NCBI GenBank assembly: GCA_002383405.1
Contig: DFYS01000021.1
Span: 428 to 9,004, forward strand
Direction: 5' to 3'
DNA from: Moorella sp. UBA4076
GTDB taxonomy: Bacteria > Bacillota > DSM-521 > Neomoorellales > Neomoorellaceae
Length of the DNA stretch: 8,577 nt
Part shown: piece by piece, positions 1 to 6,161 of the stretch
Numbering within the stretch: position 1 is the stretch's first letter
Layout of the letters: each line of letters opens with the position of its first letter
Made by a program: the position numbers and the translations under genes
The notes under the pieces: model-generated
Databases searched by the model: none
What the model saw: the letters and a program-made list of their open reading frames with translations, nothing else
Told to the model about the DNA's origin: nothing

Positions 1-1498
1 GGGTGACCATAGCCCACCAGGGGGAGCGCACCAGAACGTCTTTGTGCCCCGTCCAGACGAAGGGGGTTAGCGGCGATAGATAGGGTAGACCAAAAGAGCG
101 CAAGGTTACCAGATGAATGAGAATCATTAAAAGGCCGGTAAAGATGCCGAAGATCCCCAGCGCGGCAGCCAGGAAGATCATCGGCAGCCGCAGCATGCGG
201 ATGGTAATGGAGAAAGCAAAGGTCGGCACGACAAAGGAGGAGATGGCCGTCAAAGCGATGACGATTACCATCGCCGCCGAGATCAGCCCGGCGCTGACGG
301 CCGCCTCCCCGATTACCAGGGCGCCGACGATGCCGATGGTCTGGCCCATCGGCCGCGGCAGACGTAAGCTCGCTTCCACCAGGATCTCAAAGACGACATG
401 CATAAACAGGGCTTCGACAACGGCCGGGTAAGGCACCCGCGCCCGCTGGGCGGCAATGGCGACTGCCAGGGGGGTGGGCAGCATCTCCTGGTGATAGGTG
501 GTCAGGGCGACGTAAAGGGCGGGTAGCAAAAGACCGATGAACAAACCCAATAAACGAATGATGCGGATCCCGAAGGACATGGCCCAGCGCTCGTAATAGT
601 CCTCCGGCGAGTGGATAAAGCAGGGAAAAGTCCCCGGGACAACCAGGGCGAAAGGGGTCCCATCGGTTAAAATGACCACGTACCCCTCCAGAATCTTCGC
701 AGCCGCCACATCCGGCCTTTCGGTAATCAAATGCTGGGGGAAGGGGGAAAAGGGGGCGTCTTCAGTCAATTCCTGGATATAGCCGCTCTCCAGGATGCCG
801 TCGATGTCGATGCGCTCCAGGCGGCGCTCCAATTCGTCCAGCACCTGGCGGGGCGCCAGGCCTTCGATATAAACAATGCTTACCAGGGTATTGGTCAAGC
901 GGCCCAGGCGCCGGCTCTTGACTCGCAATTTGGTGCTGCGGATCTTGCGGCGGATGAGGGTGGTATTGGTGCGCAAATTCTCGGTGAAGCCCTCGCGAGG
1001 GCCGCGGACCACCGCCTCGGTCTGCGGTTCGGCAACGGCGCGTTTTTCATAGCCCTGGGCGCTGATAGTTAAAGCCCGGTTCCAGCCGTCGACCAGCAAG
1101 CCCACCTTGCCGTCCAGGACAGCAGCCAGCATCGCCAGCAGATCAGAGGTTATATCCACCTCAGCCATGCTGAGGATCTTATCGCGGATAAAAGCCGGTT
1201 CGACCTGCGTTTCCTGGCCGGGCTCCAGGGCCGCCATCAGCACCGGCAGCAGGTCGCGGTTAATAGTGGTATTGTCAACCATGCCGTTCAGAAAAACAAT
1301 GGCCATCCGCCGGCTGCTGGCGCTAAAAGGCCGGATAATAAGGTCCGGGGCGGCATCCATTTCCCGGCGGATAAAGTCCAGGTTTTGTTGGAGAGAAAAA
1401 CGGAGGGGCTGGCAGGGCCGGTTGGACTTCCCGGCGGCGCCGGCGTCCCTTTTTTTGATGCGACCGCTGATGCGGTTGATTAGGCGGCGGATACCCAT
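1..1498 (-). CDS. gerKA: GerA-family spore germinant receptor, A subunit (C-terminus cut off by window edge)
   Basis: This gene encodes the A subunit of a nutrient germinant receptor, which sits in the inner membrane of the dormant spore with the B and C subunits. Reading leftwards from ATG at 1496-1498, 499 codons are open to the window edge; the family is usually about 480-540 residues, so only a short tail is missing. Residues 1 to about 300 form the soluble N-terminal domain (MAIVFLNGMVD near residue 65). From about 305 there are several hydrophobic helices. The family signature EASLRLPRPMGQTIGIVGAL lies near residues 374-393, followed by VIGEAAVSAG. Near the end, LPYLSPLTPF and KDVLVRSPWW are also typical of the family. 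GGAGGT at 1508-1513, 9 nt from the ATG, supports the start. The gene is downstream of the B subunit gene on the same strand, but 397 bp away. The symbol is a family label; which paralogue (gerA, gerB or gerK) cannot be decided. Confidence 0.95.
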   Translation of the reverse strand, partial: MGIRRLINRISGRIKKRDAGAAGKSNRPCQPLRFSLQQNLDFIRREMDAAPDLIIRPFSASSRRMAIVFLNGMVDNTTINRDLLPVLMAALEPGQETQVEPAFIRDKILSMAEVDITSDLLAMLAAVLDGKVGLLVDGWNRALTISAQGYEKRAVAEPQTEAVVRGPREGFTENLRTNTTLIRRKIRSTKLRVKSRRLGRLTNTLVSIVYIEGLAPRQVLDELERRLERIDIDGILESGYIQELTEDAPFSPFPQHLITERPDVAAAKILEGYVVILTDGTPFALVVPGTFPCFIHSPEDYYERWAMSFGIRIIRLLGLFIGLLLPALYVALTTYHQEMLPTPLAVAIAAQRARVPYPAVVEALFMHVVFEILVEASLRLPRPMGQTIGIVGALVIGEAAVSAGLISAAMVIVIALTAISSFVVPTFAFSITIRMLRLPMIFLAAALGIFGIFTGLLMILIHLVTLRSFGLPYLSPLTPFVWTGHKDVLVRSPWWAMVT

Positions 1499-1895
1499 CC
1501 TCAGTGAACCTCCGAAAATAGTGTTCTGCCGAATCAGTATGCTATTGTGCCGGGGTGGGGTTCCCTCCGGGTGCCCGATAATGTATCCTGGATTACTCAA
1601 AGTGCTGGCATAACCCCCAGCATAATGCTTTCTATACTTGAGCCATTAAATCGGTAATCTAGTGCTGGGGAACCTGCCCCACTCCCAAGTCAACATTGCT
1701 ATGCTTACCTCGGTGGCGGTGTACTGCCAGATTATAATTTTTGCCGGCAGCTGGTAAGGTATACAAAAAAGCCCGCCCCCACAGCATGAAAACTACGCAC
1801 CATTACTTGTAACCGCCGTAGCACTTATAAAAACAATTCACCCCGCTCCTGGCGCGGGTTTTTTCTTTTTGTTGGCCTGGGGTCTTGAGGCGCTG
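1499..1895. other. Intergenic region between receptor A and B genes, with possible structured RNA
   Basis: No credible protein gene lies here. The 3' part could fold as a unit. TGCT-GGGG (1663-1670) can pair with CCCC...AGCA (about 1777-1785, three bases bulged). CTTACC (1704-1709) pairs with GGTAAG (1753-1758), and TGGCGG (1714-1719) with CTGCCA (1724-1729) around a 4-base loop; CTGCC 1724-1728 could instead pair with GGCAG 1746-1750. An upstream hairpin TGCTGG/CCAGCA lies near 1603-1622. The region ends in a plus-strand terminator-like hairpin. I match it to no known RNA family and see no convincing plus-strand promoter, so a small RNA is only a possibility. It could equally be the long leader of the A gene. 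Confidence 0.2.
1842..1870 (+). terminator. Rho-independent terminator-like hairpin
   Basis: CCCGC (1842-1846) and GCGGG (1854-1858) form a stem with a 7-base loop, followed at once by TTTTTTCTTTTT. The T-run is on the plus strand, so the strong orientation ends plus-strand transcripts, although no plus-strand gene precedes it. In the minus direction the stem lies 38 bp past the B gene stop codon, with a T5 run only after an 8-base gap, so it may also work weakly as the end of the B gene transcript. Confidence 0.6.
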
Positions 1896-3152
1896 TTACC
1901 TGCTACCCTTTTCCCGGTTTTTACGCTTGACCGGGTCAGGTTTTTTCTTTTCCCGTCCCGGTGCCGGCTGGCCGTGCAGGCCGCGCAGGGCGGCGACCAG
2001 CAGGGTCAGGGCCGGCAGGAGAATGGTGAAGGGCAGGGAGTAAAAGGGCCAGATGCGGGTAAACTGGAGCATCTGGGGGAAGGAGACATACAGCTGCAGG
2101 CTGAAGGGAGCGATCACCAGCCCCAGGGGCAGGACCAGGGGCCGGTAATCCTTAAGTTTTAACAGGGTAGCCAGGCCCAGGGCCAGGAAGTAATAGGGCA
2201 GGCAGAGCTTTAAAAAGCCAGCAAAGGTCCATACAAAAATAACCAGGGCGTCCAGGCGCTGCAGGAAATCCCCCAGGTTGATCAGCTGGATAGCCAGCAG
2301 GGAGGGGAAGTTCACCCGTCCGGCCTCGCTGGCTCCCAGAACGGCGATGTTGCGGAAGGCGACTGTGCTGGTGAGAAGGGCGGTGCCGGCTATCGCCAGG
2401 GCGAAGGGCAGGAAGGCCCTTTTCGGTTGGACCAGGAAGGGGATCACTACCAGGAAAAGGAAGCTCTCCGCGAAGGGAAAGGCCAGGACCGGCAGCACTC
2501 CCTGGATCACCGGCAGCAGTCTGCCGTCGGGCAGGAGGGGCAAGATGTTTTCCAGGTGCACCAGGTCAGGGGTGACAAAGGTAAGGATATTTAAGAGGAT
2601 CATGATCAAAAACAGCCCCGGAGCCAGGAGTTCGGCCAGGCGGGCCAGCGGCTCCAGGCCGGAGCGTACAATCCAGGCCGCCAGGGCAGTGAGGATGCCG
2701 GCGAAGACGCCCAGGGGCGTCTGGACCATGATGGCCACGACATATAGCTCCCCCAGGTTACGCAGGATTAAGGCGGCCAAATGCAGGCTGAACCAGAGAT
2801 AGCCGAGCACCACCAGGGTGCCCAGCCAGCGCCCGAGAATGCGGGGGGTATACTGGAAGGGGGTTTCGCCAGGGAAACGCGCCCCCAGGGCGGTATAGAG
2901 CCAGGCCGCCCCGAGGCCCAAGATACCTGCCAGGAGCACCGCCAGCCAGGCGCTTTGCTTCGCCGGGCCGACGGGGATAATCAGGGTGGTGGTGCCCAGT
3001 AAGAAGCCTGTCAGGAGCATGGCCAGCTGCCAGCTGCTGATACGGCCGTCTTCGCGCAGGGTAGTCACCTCCGAAGTGAAATGGGCGCGGTGGGAGGTGG
3101 GAGACTTGCCCCACGTTTCCATTCGCAAGCCGCTATCTATTGCCAACCTCAT
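1896..3152 (-). CDS. gerKB: Spore germinant receptor B subunit (GerAB/GerKB permease)
   Basis: This is the B subunit of the germinant receptor, a membrane protein of the APC transporter superfamily (Spore_permease family) that binds or senses the nutrient germinant. The product is hydrophobic along most of its length, with about 10 predicted helices. The first begins at SSWQLAMLLTGFLLGTTTLI, typical of the GerAB N-terminus, and the protein ends in a basic tail (GREKKKPDPVKRKNREKGSR). The outermost ATG (3150-3152) gives 418 residues, against a usual ~365-370, and has no Shine-Dalgarno sequence. GGAGG at 3068-3072 is ideally placed (8 nt) for a CTG at 3057-3059, which would give ~387 residues beginning just before the family core, so the true start is probably internal. 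The C subunit gene is divergent on its right; the A gene follows on the left. Confidence 0.93.
   Translation of the reverse strand: MRLAIDSGLRMETWGKSPTSHRAHFTSEVTTLREDGRISSWQLAMLLTGFLLGTTTLIIPVGPAKQSAWLAVLLAGILGLGAAWLYTALGARFPGETPFQYTPRILGRWLGTLVVLGYLWFSLHLAALILRNLGELYVVAIMVQTPLGVFAGILTALAAWIVRSGLEPLARLAELLAPGLFLIMILLNILTFVTPDLVHLENILPLLPDGRLLPVIQGVLPVLAFPFAESFLFLVVIPFLVQPKRAFLPFALAIAGTALLTSTVAFRNIAVLGASEAGRVNFPSLLAIQLINLGDFLQRLDALVIFVWTFAGFLKLCLPYYFLALGLATLLKLKDYRPLVLPLGLVIAPFSLQLYVSFPQMLQFTRIWPFYSLPFTILLPALTLLVAALRGLHGQPAPGREKKKPDPVKRKNREKGSR
3057..3072 (-). promoter_or_regulatory. Strong ribosome binding site pointing to an internal CTG start of the B gene
   Basis: Read on the minus strand, GGAGGTGA lies inside the longest reading frame of the B gene. 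The only codon at a good distance is CTG (3057-3059), 8 nt after GGAGG. The in-frame GTG (3066-3068) overlaps the Shine-Dalgarno sequence itself and so cannot use it. The ATG codons at 3152 and 3122 have none. CTG starts are rare, so this stays tentative. Confidence 0.4.
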
Positions 3153-3482
3153 TGTCTACTATATTGCCAAATCCACCACCGTTTCCATTTTAGGGCGGAA
3201 AGTCACCGGCCGCAGGTAGTACTCGCTTAAGCAAATGACAATGGGTCAAGTTATGTAACTGTTCAGCCTGCCTGGCGGCCAGCCTGGTAACAATGGCCCG
3301 GAAAGCCCGTGCGACGGCCGGCCGGATTAATGATACTGGCGTCAGGTTGCACCCAGGACGGCTTGAAAAAAGTTACAAAGTTATCGTCAAAGTCAGGTGT
3401 GACATTTATAGAATTGCCTGGAGGGGCAGGTTATATGTGATAGGGAAGGTATATAATTCTATTCTCAGGCCATGCTAGTTTT
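3153..3482. other. Divergent intergenic region between receptor B and C genes
   Basis: This 330 bp stretch should hold the start signals for both the leftward B gene and the rightward C gene. No protein gene is credible in it. A perfect TATAAT hexamer sits just before the C gene. On the minus strand TTGACC occurs at about 3243-3248, but without a matching -10 at normal spacing. A CTGG-CGG-CCAG hairpin lies near 3270-3282. I could not find a convincing sigma-G or sigma-F promoter, the type expected for germinant receptor genes. Confidence 0.4.
3430..3457 (+). promoter_or_regulatory. Possible promoter of the C subunit gene
   Basis: TATAAT (3452-3457) matches the -10 consensus exactly. At 16 bp spacing the -35 hexamer would be GTTATA (3430-3435), a weak match. 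Transcription would begin about 3464, only ~19 nt before the ATG, leaving little room for a leader; no Shine-Dalgarno sequence is seen there. Confidence 0.3.
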
Positions 3483-4721
3483 ATGAGCAGCATGGGTCAA
3501 GGCTTCCGATTGATCATCTTCAGCTTCTTCCTGGCCGCTCTCCTCAGCGGATGCTGGGACCGCCGCGAGATCAACGAGCTGGCCCTGGTAGCTTCGGCCG
3601 CCCTGGATCTGGAGCCGGACGGTACCAGGGTGATCACCGCTGAACTCTACCAGCCTCCTGGAGGCGGCGGTCAGGAAGGCAGCGGTGTTCCTGCCGGCCC
3701 CCAGCGTCAGGCCCTCCTGGCCACGGGCCGGGGAACGAATTTCTTTGCGGCCATCCGCGAGCTGGCTCTGAAGGTACCTTTAAGGGTCTACTGGGCTCAT
3801 GATAATGCCATAATCGTCGGGGAAGACCTGGCCCGCCAGGGCCTGCGGGAGGCCCTTGATTTATGGGACCGCAACCATGAACTGCGGCGCAACACTATGG
3901 TTCTCCTTGCCCGCGGCCGGGCAGACGCGGTCATCACCAGGGTCCAGGGGGGGTTGCAGCAGACCCTGGGCCAGGAGATCACCGGCCTGAATAAATGGGC
4001 CAAAGTACACGGCTCCACCCGCATCCCCACTATCCACGACGTATTTGGTGAGCTCTCCGGGGGGGCGGCCAACACGGTTTTACCGGTCATCACCGTCAGC
4101 CCCCAGCCCATGCCGCCCCGGACCACCACCCCGAAAGCCGCTGGCCAGCAACAGCAGGCCCTGCCCCTGGAGGTAGAGACAGCGCGCCTGGAGGGCATGG
4201 CCTTTTTCCAGCATGACAAACTCATGGGCTGGCTGGACACCCGCCAGAGCCGCGGCCTGGCCTGGGCGCGGGGCTGGGTGGCGCGCGCCGGTCTGGAGGT
4301 CACATGCCCCCAGGACCAACAAAAGGCCGTCGTCGAAACCATGGCCACCGAGCACCAGGTGAGGGTCCAGATGCAGGACGGGCAGCTGCAGGGGGAAATC
4401 AAGGTCAGGGTTACCGGGAACTTAACGGAGCAGGAATGTCTCCATGATCTAACTAAGGACGAAGCCCGGCAGGAGATCGAAAAACAGATGGCCGCCCTGG
4501 TTACCGGCGAGATAAACGCCGCCCTGGCGGCCACCAGGGAGAGCGGCAGCGACGTCTTCGGTTTCGGCGCGGCCGTCAGCCGCCGCTATCCCGCCGTCTG
4601 GCAGCAGCTGGCGACACGCTGGCGGGAGCAATACCAAACCTTGCCCGTCGAGGTCAAGGTGGAAACCCATGTAGTCCGCACCGGGCTGACAGTGCGGCCG
4701 TGGCAGCCGCGTGCCCGGTAA
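3483..4721 (+). CDS. gerKC: Spore germinant receptor C subunit, Ger(x)C lipoprotein
   Basis: This is the lipoprotein subunit of the germinant receptor, exported and anchored to the outer face of the spore inner membrane. The N-terminus has a hydrophobic signal segment (residues 10-22) and a lipobox LLSGC with the lipid-bearing Cys at residue 24. The next residues, WDRREINELALV, are a hallmark of Ger(x)C proteins. The N-terminal domain runs to about residue 200, then a Pro/Gln-rich linker (~200-225), then the C-terminal GerAC domain, including VFGFGAAVSRRYPAVW near residue 360 and VEVKVETHVVRTGL near the end. At 412 residues it is slightly longer than the usual ~370-400. ATG 3483 is chosen because it gives a complete signal peptide; an alternative ATG lies at 3492. 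Neither has a good Shine-Dalgarno sequence. The gene is divergent from the A and B genes rather than in one operon with them. Confidence 0.95.
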   Translation: MSSMGQGFRLIIFSFFLAALLSGCWDRREINELALVASAALDLEPDGTRVITAELYQPPGGGGQEGSGVPAGPQRQALLATGRGTNFFAAIRELALKVPLRVYWAHDNAIIVGEDLARQGLREALDLWDRNHELRRNTMVLLARGRADAVITRVQGGLQQTLGQEITGLNKWAKVHGSTRIPTIHDVFGELSGGAANTVLPVITVSPQPMPPRTTTPKAAGQQQQALPLEVETARLEGMAFFQHDKLMGWLDTRQSRGLAWARGWVARAGLEVTCPQDQQKAVVETMATEHQVRVQMQDGQLQGEIKVRVTGNLTEQECLHDLTKDEARQEIEKQMAALVTGEINAALAATRESGSDVFGFGAAVSRRYPAVWQQLATRWREQYQTLPVEVKVETHVVRTGLTVRPWQPRAR

Positions 4722-4770
4722 GATTTCCAGAGGTTAACGCCCCCGCCATGCAGCAGGAGGATGGGGGAAG

Positions 4771-4911
4771 ATGGGGCTTGAAGAGGGTGAGGTAGCTTCC
4801 CGGAAGGTGCCTGTACGCGTTGGTAGCAGAAGCACGCGGACGCATAAGCCGGCGGTCGTAGCAGCCGCCGGCGCCGCTGTAAACTCTGGCAGCAGAAGAA
4901 CGGGGATTTAA
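4771..4911 (+). CDS. Possible small basic protein, 46 residues
   Basis: I do not recognise this frame. It begins at ATG 4771, preceded by AGGAGG (4755-4760) with 10 nt spacing, and reads MGLEEGEVASRKVPVRVGSR before a Ser/Arg-rich and Ala-rich tail ending at TAA 4909-4911. Two imperfect copies of the same ~19 bp motif (GGTAGCAGAAGCACGCGG and GGCAGCAGAAGAACGGGG) occur at its middle and end. An 8-bp hairpin (4848-4855 with 4865-4872, 9-base loop) lies inside it. It sits between the C subunit gene and the small membrane protein gene, on the same strand. The Shine-Dalgarno sequence is the only real support; low-complexity composition argues against. Confidence 0.22.
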   Translation: MGLEEGEVASRKVPVRVGSRSTRTHKPAVVAAAGAAVNSGSRRTGI

Positions 4912-4955
4912 GGATCAAAGCAACTGCAGGTATTACGGCTTGAAGAATTTAAGTT

Positions 4956-5279
4956 TTGGCTGCGATCGAAGCCGGCCGGTTCGATGCAAGGGAGCACAGG
5001 ATTCCAGCCACCGGTCACCGGGTCAGACAGGGTAATAAAAGCAGGGGATTAAGGACGATAGTCTTACTGGTACTGTTATATATCGCTATCTTTCTGGTGG
5101 AGGGGCCGGCCCTGCTGCGGGCACGGGCCTGGCGGGACTTTGTCTTCTTTTGTATCTTCCTGCTCCTGGGGATAGTTGCCAGCATGCTGCCGGCCGCCGG
5201 GGTTAAATTGCCTTCACCCAGCAATTTTTTGACCCATCTCTTTGATCCCCTGGCCAACCTGGTCCTGGGACCACCATAA
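4956..5279 (+). CDS. Small two-helix membrane protein next to the germination genes
   Basis: I do not recognise a named family. The product has two clear membrane segments, about residues 34-54 (TIVLLVLLYIAIFLVEGPAL) and 62-82 (FVFFCIFLLLGIVASMLPAA), joined by a short basic loop (RARAW). A conserved-looking tail follows (KLPSPSNFLTHLFDPL). Small two-helix proteins of this kind often follow germinant receptor C genes in clostridia, so a link to the receptor is plausible but inferred. The start is doubtful. TTG at 4956 is the only usual start codon in the frame ahead of the first helix, has no strong ribosome site, and adds ~30 hydrophilic residues. A lost start or a non-standard codon is possible. 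Its strand and spacing (235 bp after the C gene, with no terminator between) allow read-through transcription. Confidence 0.6.
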   Translation: MAAIEAGRFDAREHRIPATGHRVRQGNKSRGLRTIVLLVLLYIAIFLVEGPALLRARAWRDFVFFCIFLLLGIVASMLPAAGVKLPSPSNFLTHLFDPLANLVLGPP

Positions 5280-5491
5280 AGGGCGGTACTTTGGCGGCTA
5301 TTCGTACGGTTTCGCACTTTACCTGACCACATCGCAAGCGCGGCATATTTTCCCCGGGCTGTTCTGGCGCTTAACAGTATAGCCCTTCCCGATTGTGGCA
5401 GGCGGCCGGCCGCCAGGCTCACGGTTTCCTGGATCACCCCTTTTTCATCGCAGACTATTCGGTGCAGCTAAAACAGAGGTGACTAAAGCAT

Positions 5492-5947
5492 ATGGACCAG
5501 CAAGCCCTCATGCGCAGCCTCAACTGGTTTTACAGCCTGGAAGTGGAACAGGTCGACCTCTACCGCACCCAGGCGCAGGCAGCAACGGACATCTATCTGC
5601 AGCAGGTGCTGACGCGGGTGGCGGCCATTGAGCAGGAGCACGTCATCAACCTGGAGGCGGAGATCCGCCGCCGCGGTGCCACTCCCACCCGCCTGGGAGC
5701 AGTCATCGCGCCGCTGCTGGGGATGGCCGCCGGCACCGTTCTCAACTGGACCAATACCCGTATCGTCCTCTGGGCCGACATCACCCTGGAAGAAAAGGCC
5801 ATGGCCGACTACAAGCGCCTCATCCTCAAGGTTGCCGAAAAGCCCCTCTTTGACCTCCTCTGGGACCACCTCATCGACGAAGACCTGCATACCGCCTGGT
5901 TCAGCAACAAACTAAAAGAGCTGGACCGCGTAGCCCGGCGCAGCTAA
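5492..5947 (+). CDS. Ferritin-like diiron protein of the Coq7/rubrerythrin type
   Basis: This 151-residue protein is a four-helix-bundle ferritin-like protein with a full set of diiron ligands. They are a Glu in helix 1 (E17 or E19 in FYSLEVEQ), E47-x-x-H50 in AIEQEH, a Glu in helix 3 (E99 or E100 in TLEEKAMADY), and E129-x-x-H132 in DEDLH. Two ExxH motifs in this spacing resemble demethoxyubiquinone hydroxylase (Coq7)-like proteins and rubrerythrins. A quinone substrate, peroxide reduction or iron handling cannot be told apart from sequence. The middle (residues 67-90) is rather hydrophobic and may touch the membrane, as in Coq7. The start ATG 5492 has AGAGGTGA 9 nt upstream. It follows the small membrane protein by 212 bp that hold no recognisable gene. 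Confidence 0.82.
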   Translation: MDQQALMRSLNWFYSLEVEQVDLYRTQAQAATDIYLQQVLTRVAAIEQEHVINLEAEIRRRGATPTRLGAVIAPLLGMAAGTVLNWTNTRIVLWADITLEEKAMADYKRLILKVAEKPLFDLLWDHLIDEDLHTAWFSNKLKELDRVARRS

Positions 5948-6071
5948 TAGCCCCTAATCCACCCTTATCACCCCTAACCCGGCAGAGCCGGAACCAAAAT
6001 CCTGCCGTGATATTTTCTTTCCACTTTGCAAAGATGTTCGGATTTAAGGGATTAATAACTATAAGAAAACC
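5948..6071. other. Non-coding gap after the diiron protein gene
   Basis: The stretch has C-rich repeats of the form CCCCTAA/CCCTTATCA and a CCGGC-AGA-GCCGG hairpin (5979-5991) that lacks a T-run and so is not a standard terminator. The rest, up to the promoter at 6072, is AT-rich with no credible gene. Confidence 0.5.
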
Positions 6072-6100
6072 TTGACGATAGTAATAGGATGGATTACTAT
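6072..6100 (+). promoter_or_regulatory. Sigma-A type promoter, formerly of the cyd genes
   Basis: TTGACG (6072-6077), 17 bp, then TACTAT (6095-6100). The -35 matches 5 of 6 consensus bases and the -10 matches 4 of 6. It is followed by a ~45 nt leader with a clear Shine-Dalgarno sequence but no start codon. Inference: this is the original promoter of a cytochrome bd operon whose first genes have been lost. Confidence 0.6.
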
Positions 6101-6118
6101 TATTATAAGACGCGTCTT
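6078..6118 (+). promoter_or_regulatory. Operator cluster: inverted repeat, PerR-like box and 12-bp palindrome
   Basis: ATAGTAAT (6078-6085) and ATTACTAT (6093-6100) are a perfect 8-bp inverted repeat with a 7-base centre, filling the promoter spacer and -10. TTACTATTATTATAA (6094-6108) matches the known PerR box TTATAATNATTATAA at 12 of 14 fixed positions, with a perfect right half. AAGACGCGTCTT (6107-6118) is a perfect 12-bp palindrome at the expected transcription start. The symmetric elements are seen directly; binding by PerR or another Fur-family repressor is inferred. Confidence 0.4.
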
Positions 6119-6147
6119 GCCTCCTCTCGCACTCACATCTCATTTCA

Positions 6148-6154
6148 AAGGAGT
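6148..6154 (+). promoter_or_regulatory. Orphan Shine-Dalgarno sequence without a start codon
   Basis: AAAGGAG is a strong ribosome site, but no ATG, GTG or TTG lies 5-12 nt downstream; the sequence runs on as TTCTTCCGCGCGGGG into the cydB remnant. The first GTG, at 6174, opens only a 5-codon frame. This suggests that a deletion removed the start codon and the gene that it served. Confidence 0.55.
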
Positions 6155-6161
6155 TCTTCCG

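Noticed and set aside
1535..1541. CATACTG on the minus strand, near to the sigma-G -10 consensus, upstream of the A subunit gene
   Set aside because: The expected -35 (GCATA type) is absent at 17-18 bp; the sequence there is GC-rich (GGGAACC).
1107..1613. 168-codon plus-strand frame
   Set aside because: It lies opposite the start of the A subunit gene, is rich in Arg and Ser as antisense frames of GC-rich genes are, and has no ribosome site or family match.
2278..2802. 174-codon plus-strand frame
   Set aside because: Antisense to the B subunit gene; Arg/Lys-rich low-quality sequence with no domain.
3293..3478. 61-codon frame just before the C subunit gene
   Set aside because: No good ribosome site, no recognisable domain, and it fills the region where the divergent promoters must lie.
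3797..4534. 245-codon minus-strand frame
   Set aside because: Antisense to the C subunit gene, Ser/Arg/Cys/Trp-rich composition typical of a shadow frame.
5280..5491. Possible gene remnant (GRYFGGYSYGFALYLT frame) between the small membrane protein and the diiron protein
   Set aside because: Short, no start codon or ribosome site, and no match to a family that I know.
5979..5991. CCGGC-AGA-GCCGG as a terminator of the diiron protein gene
   Set aside because: There is a stem but no T-run after it, so it is not a standard intrinsic terminator.
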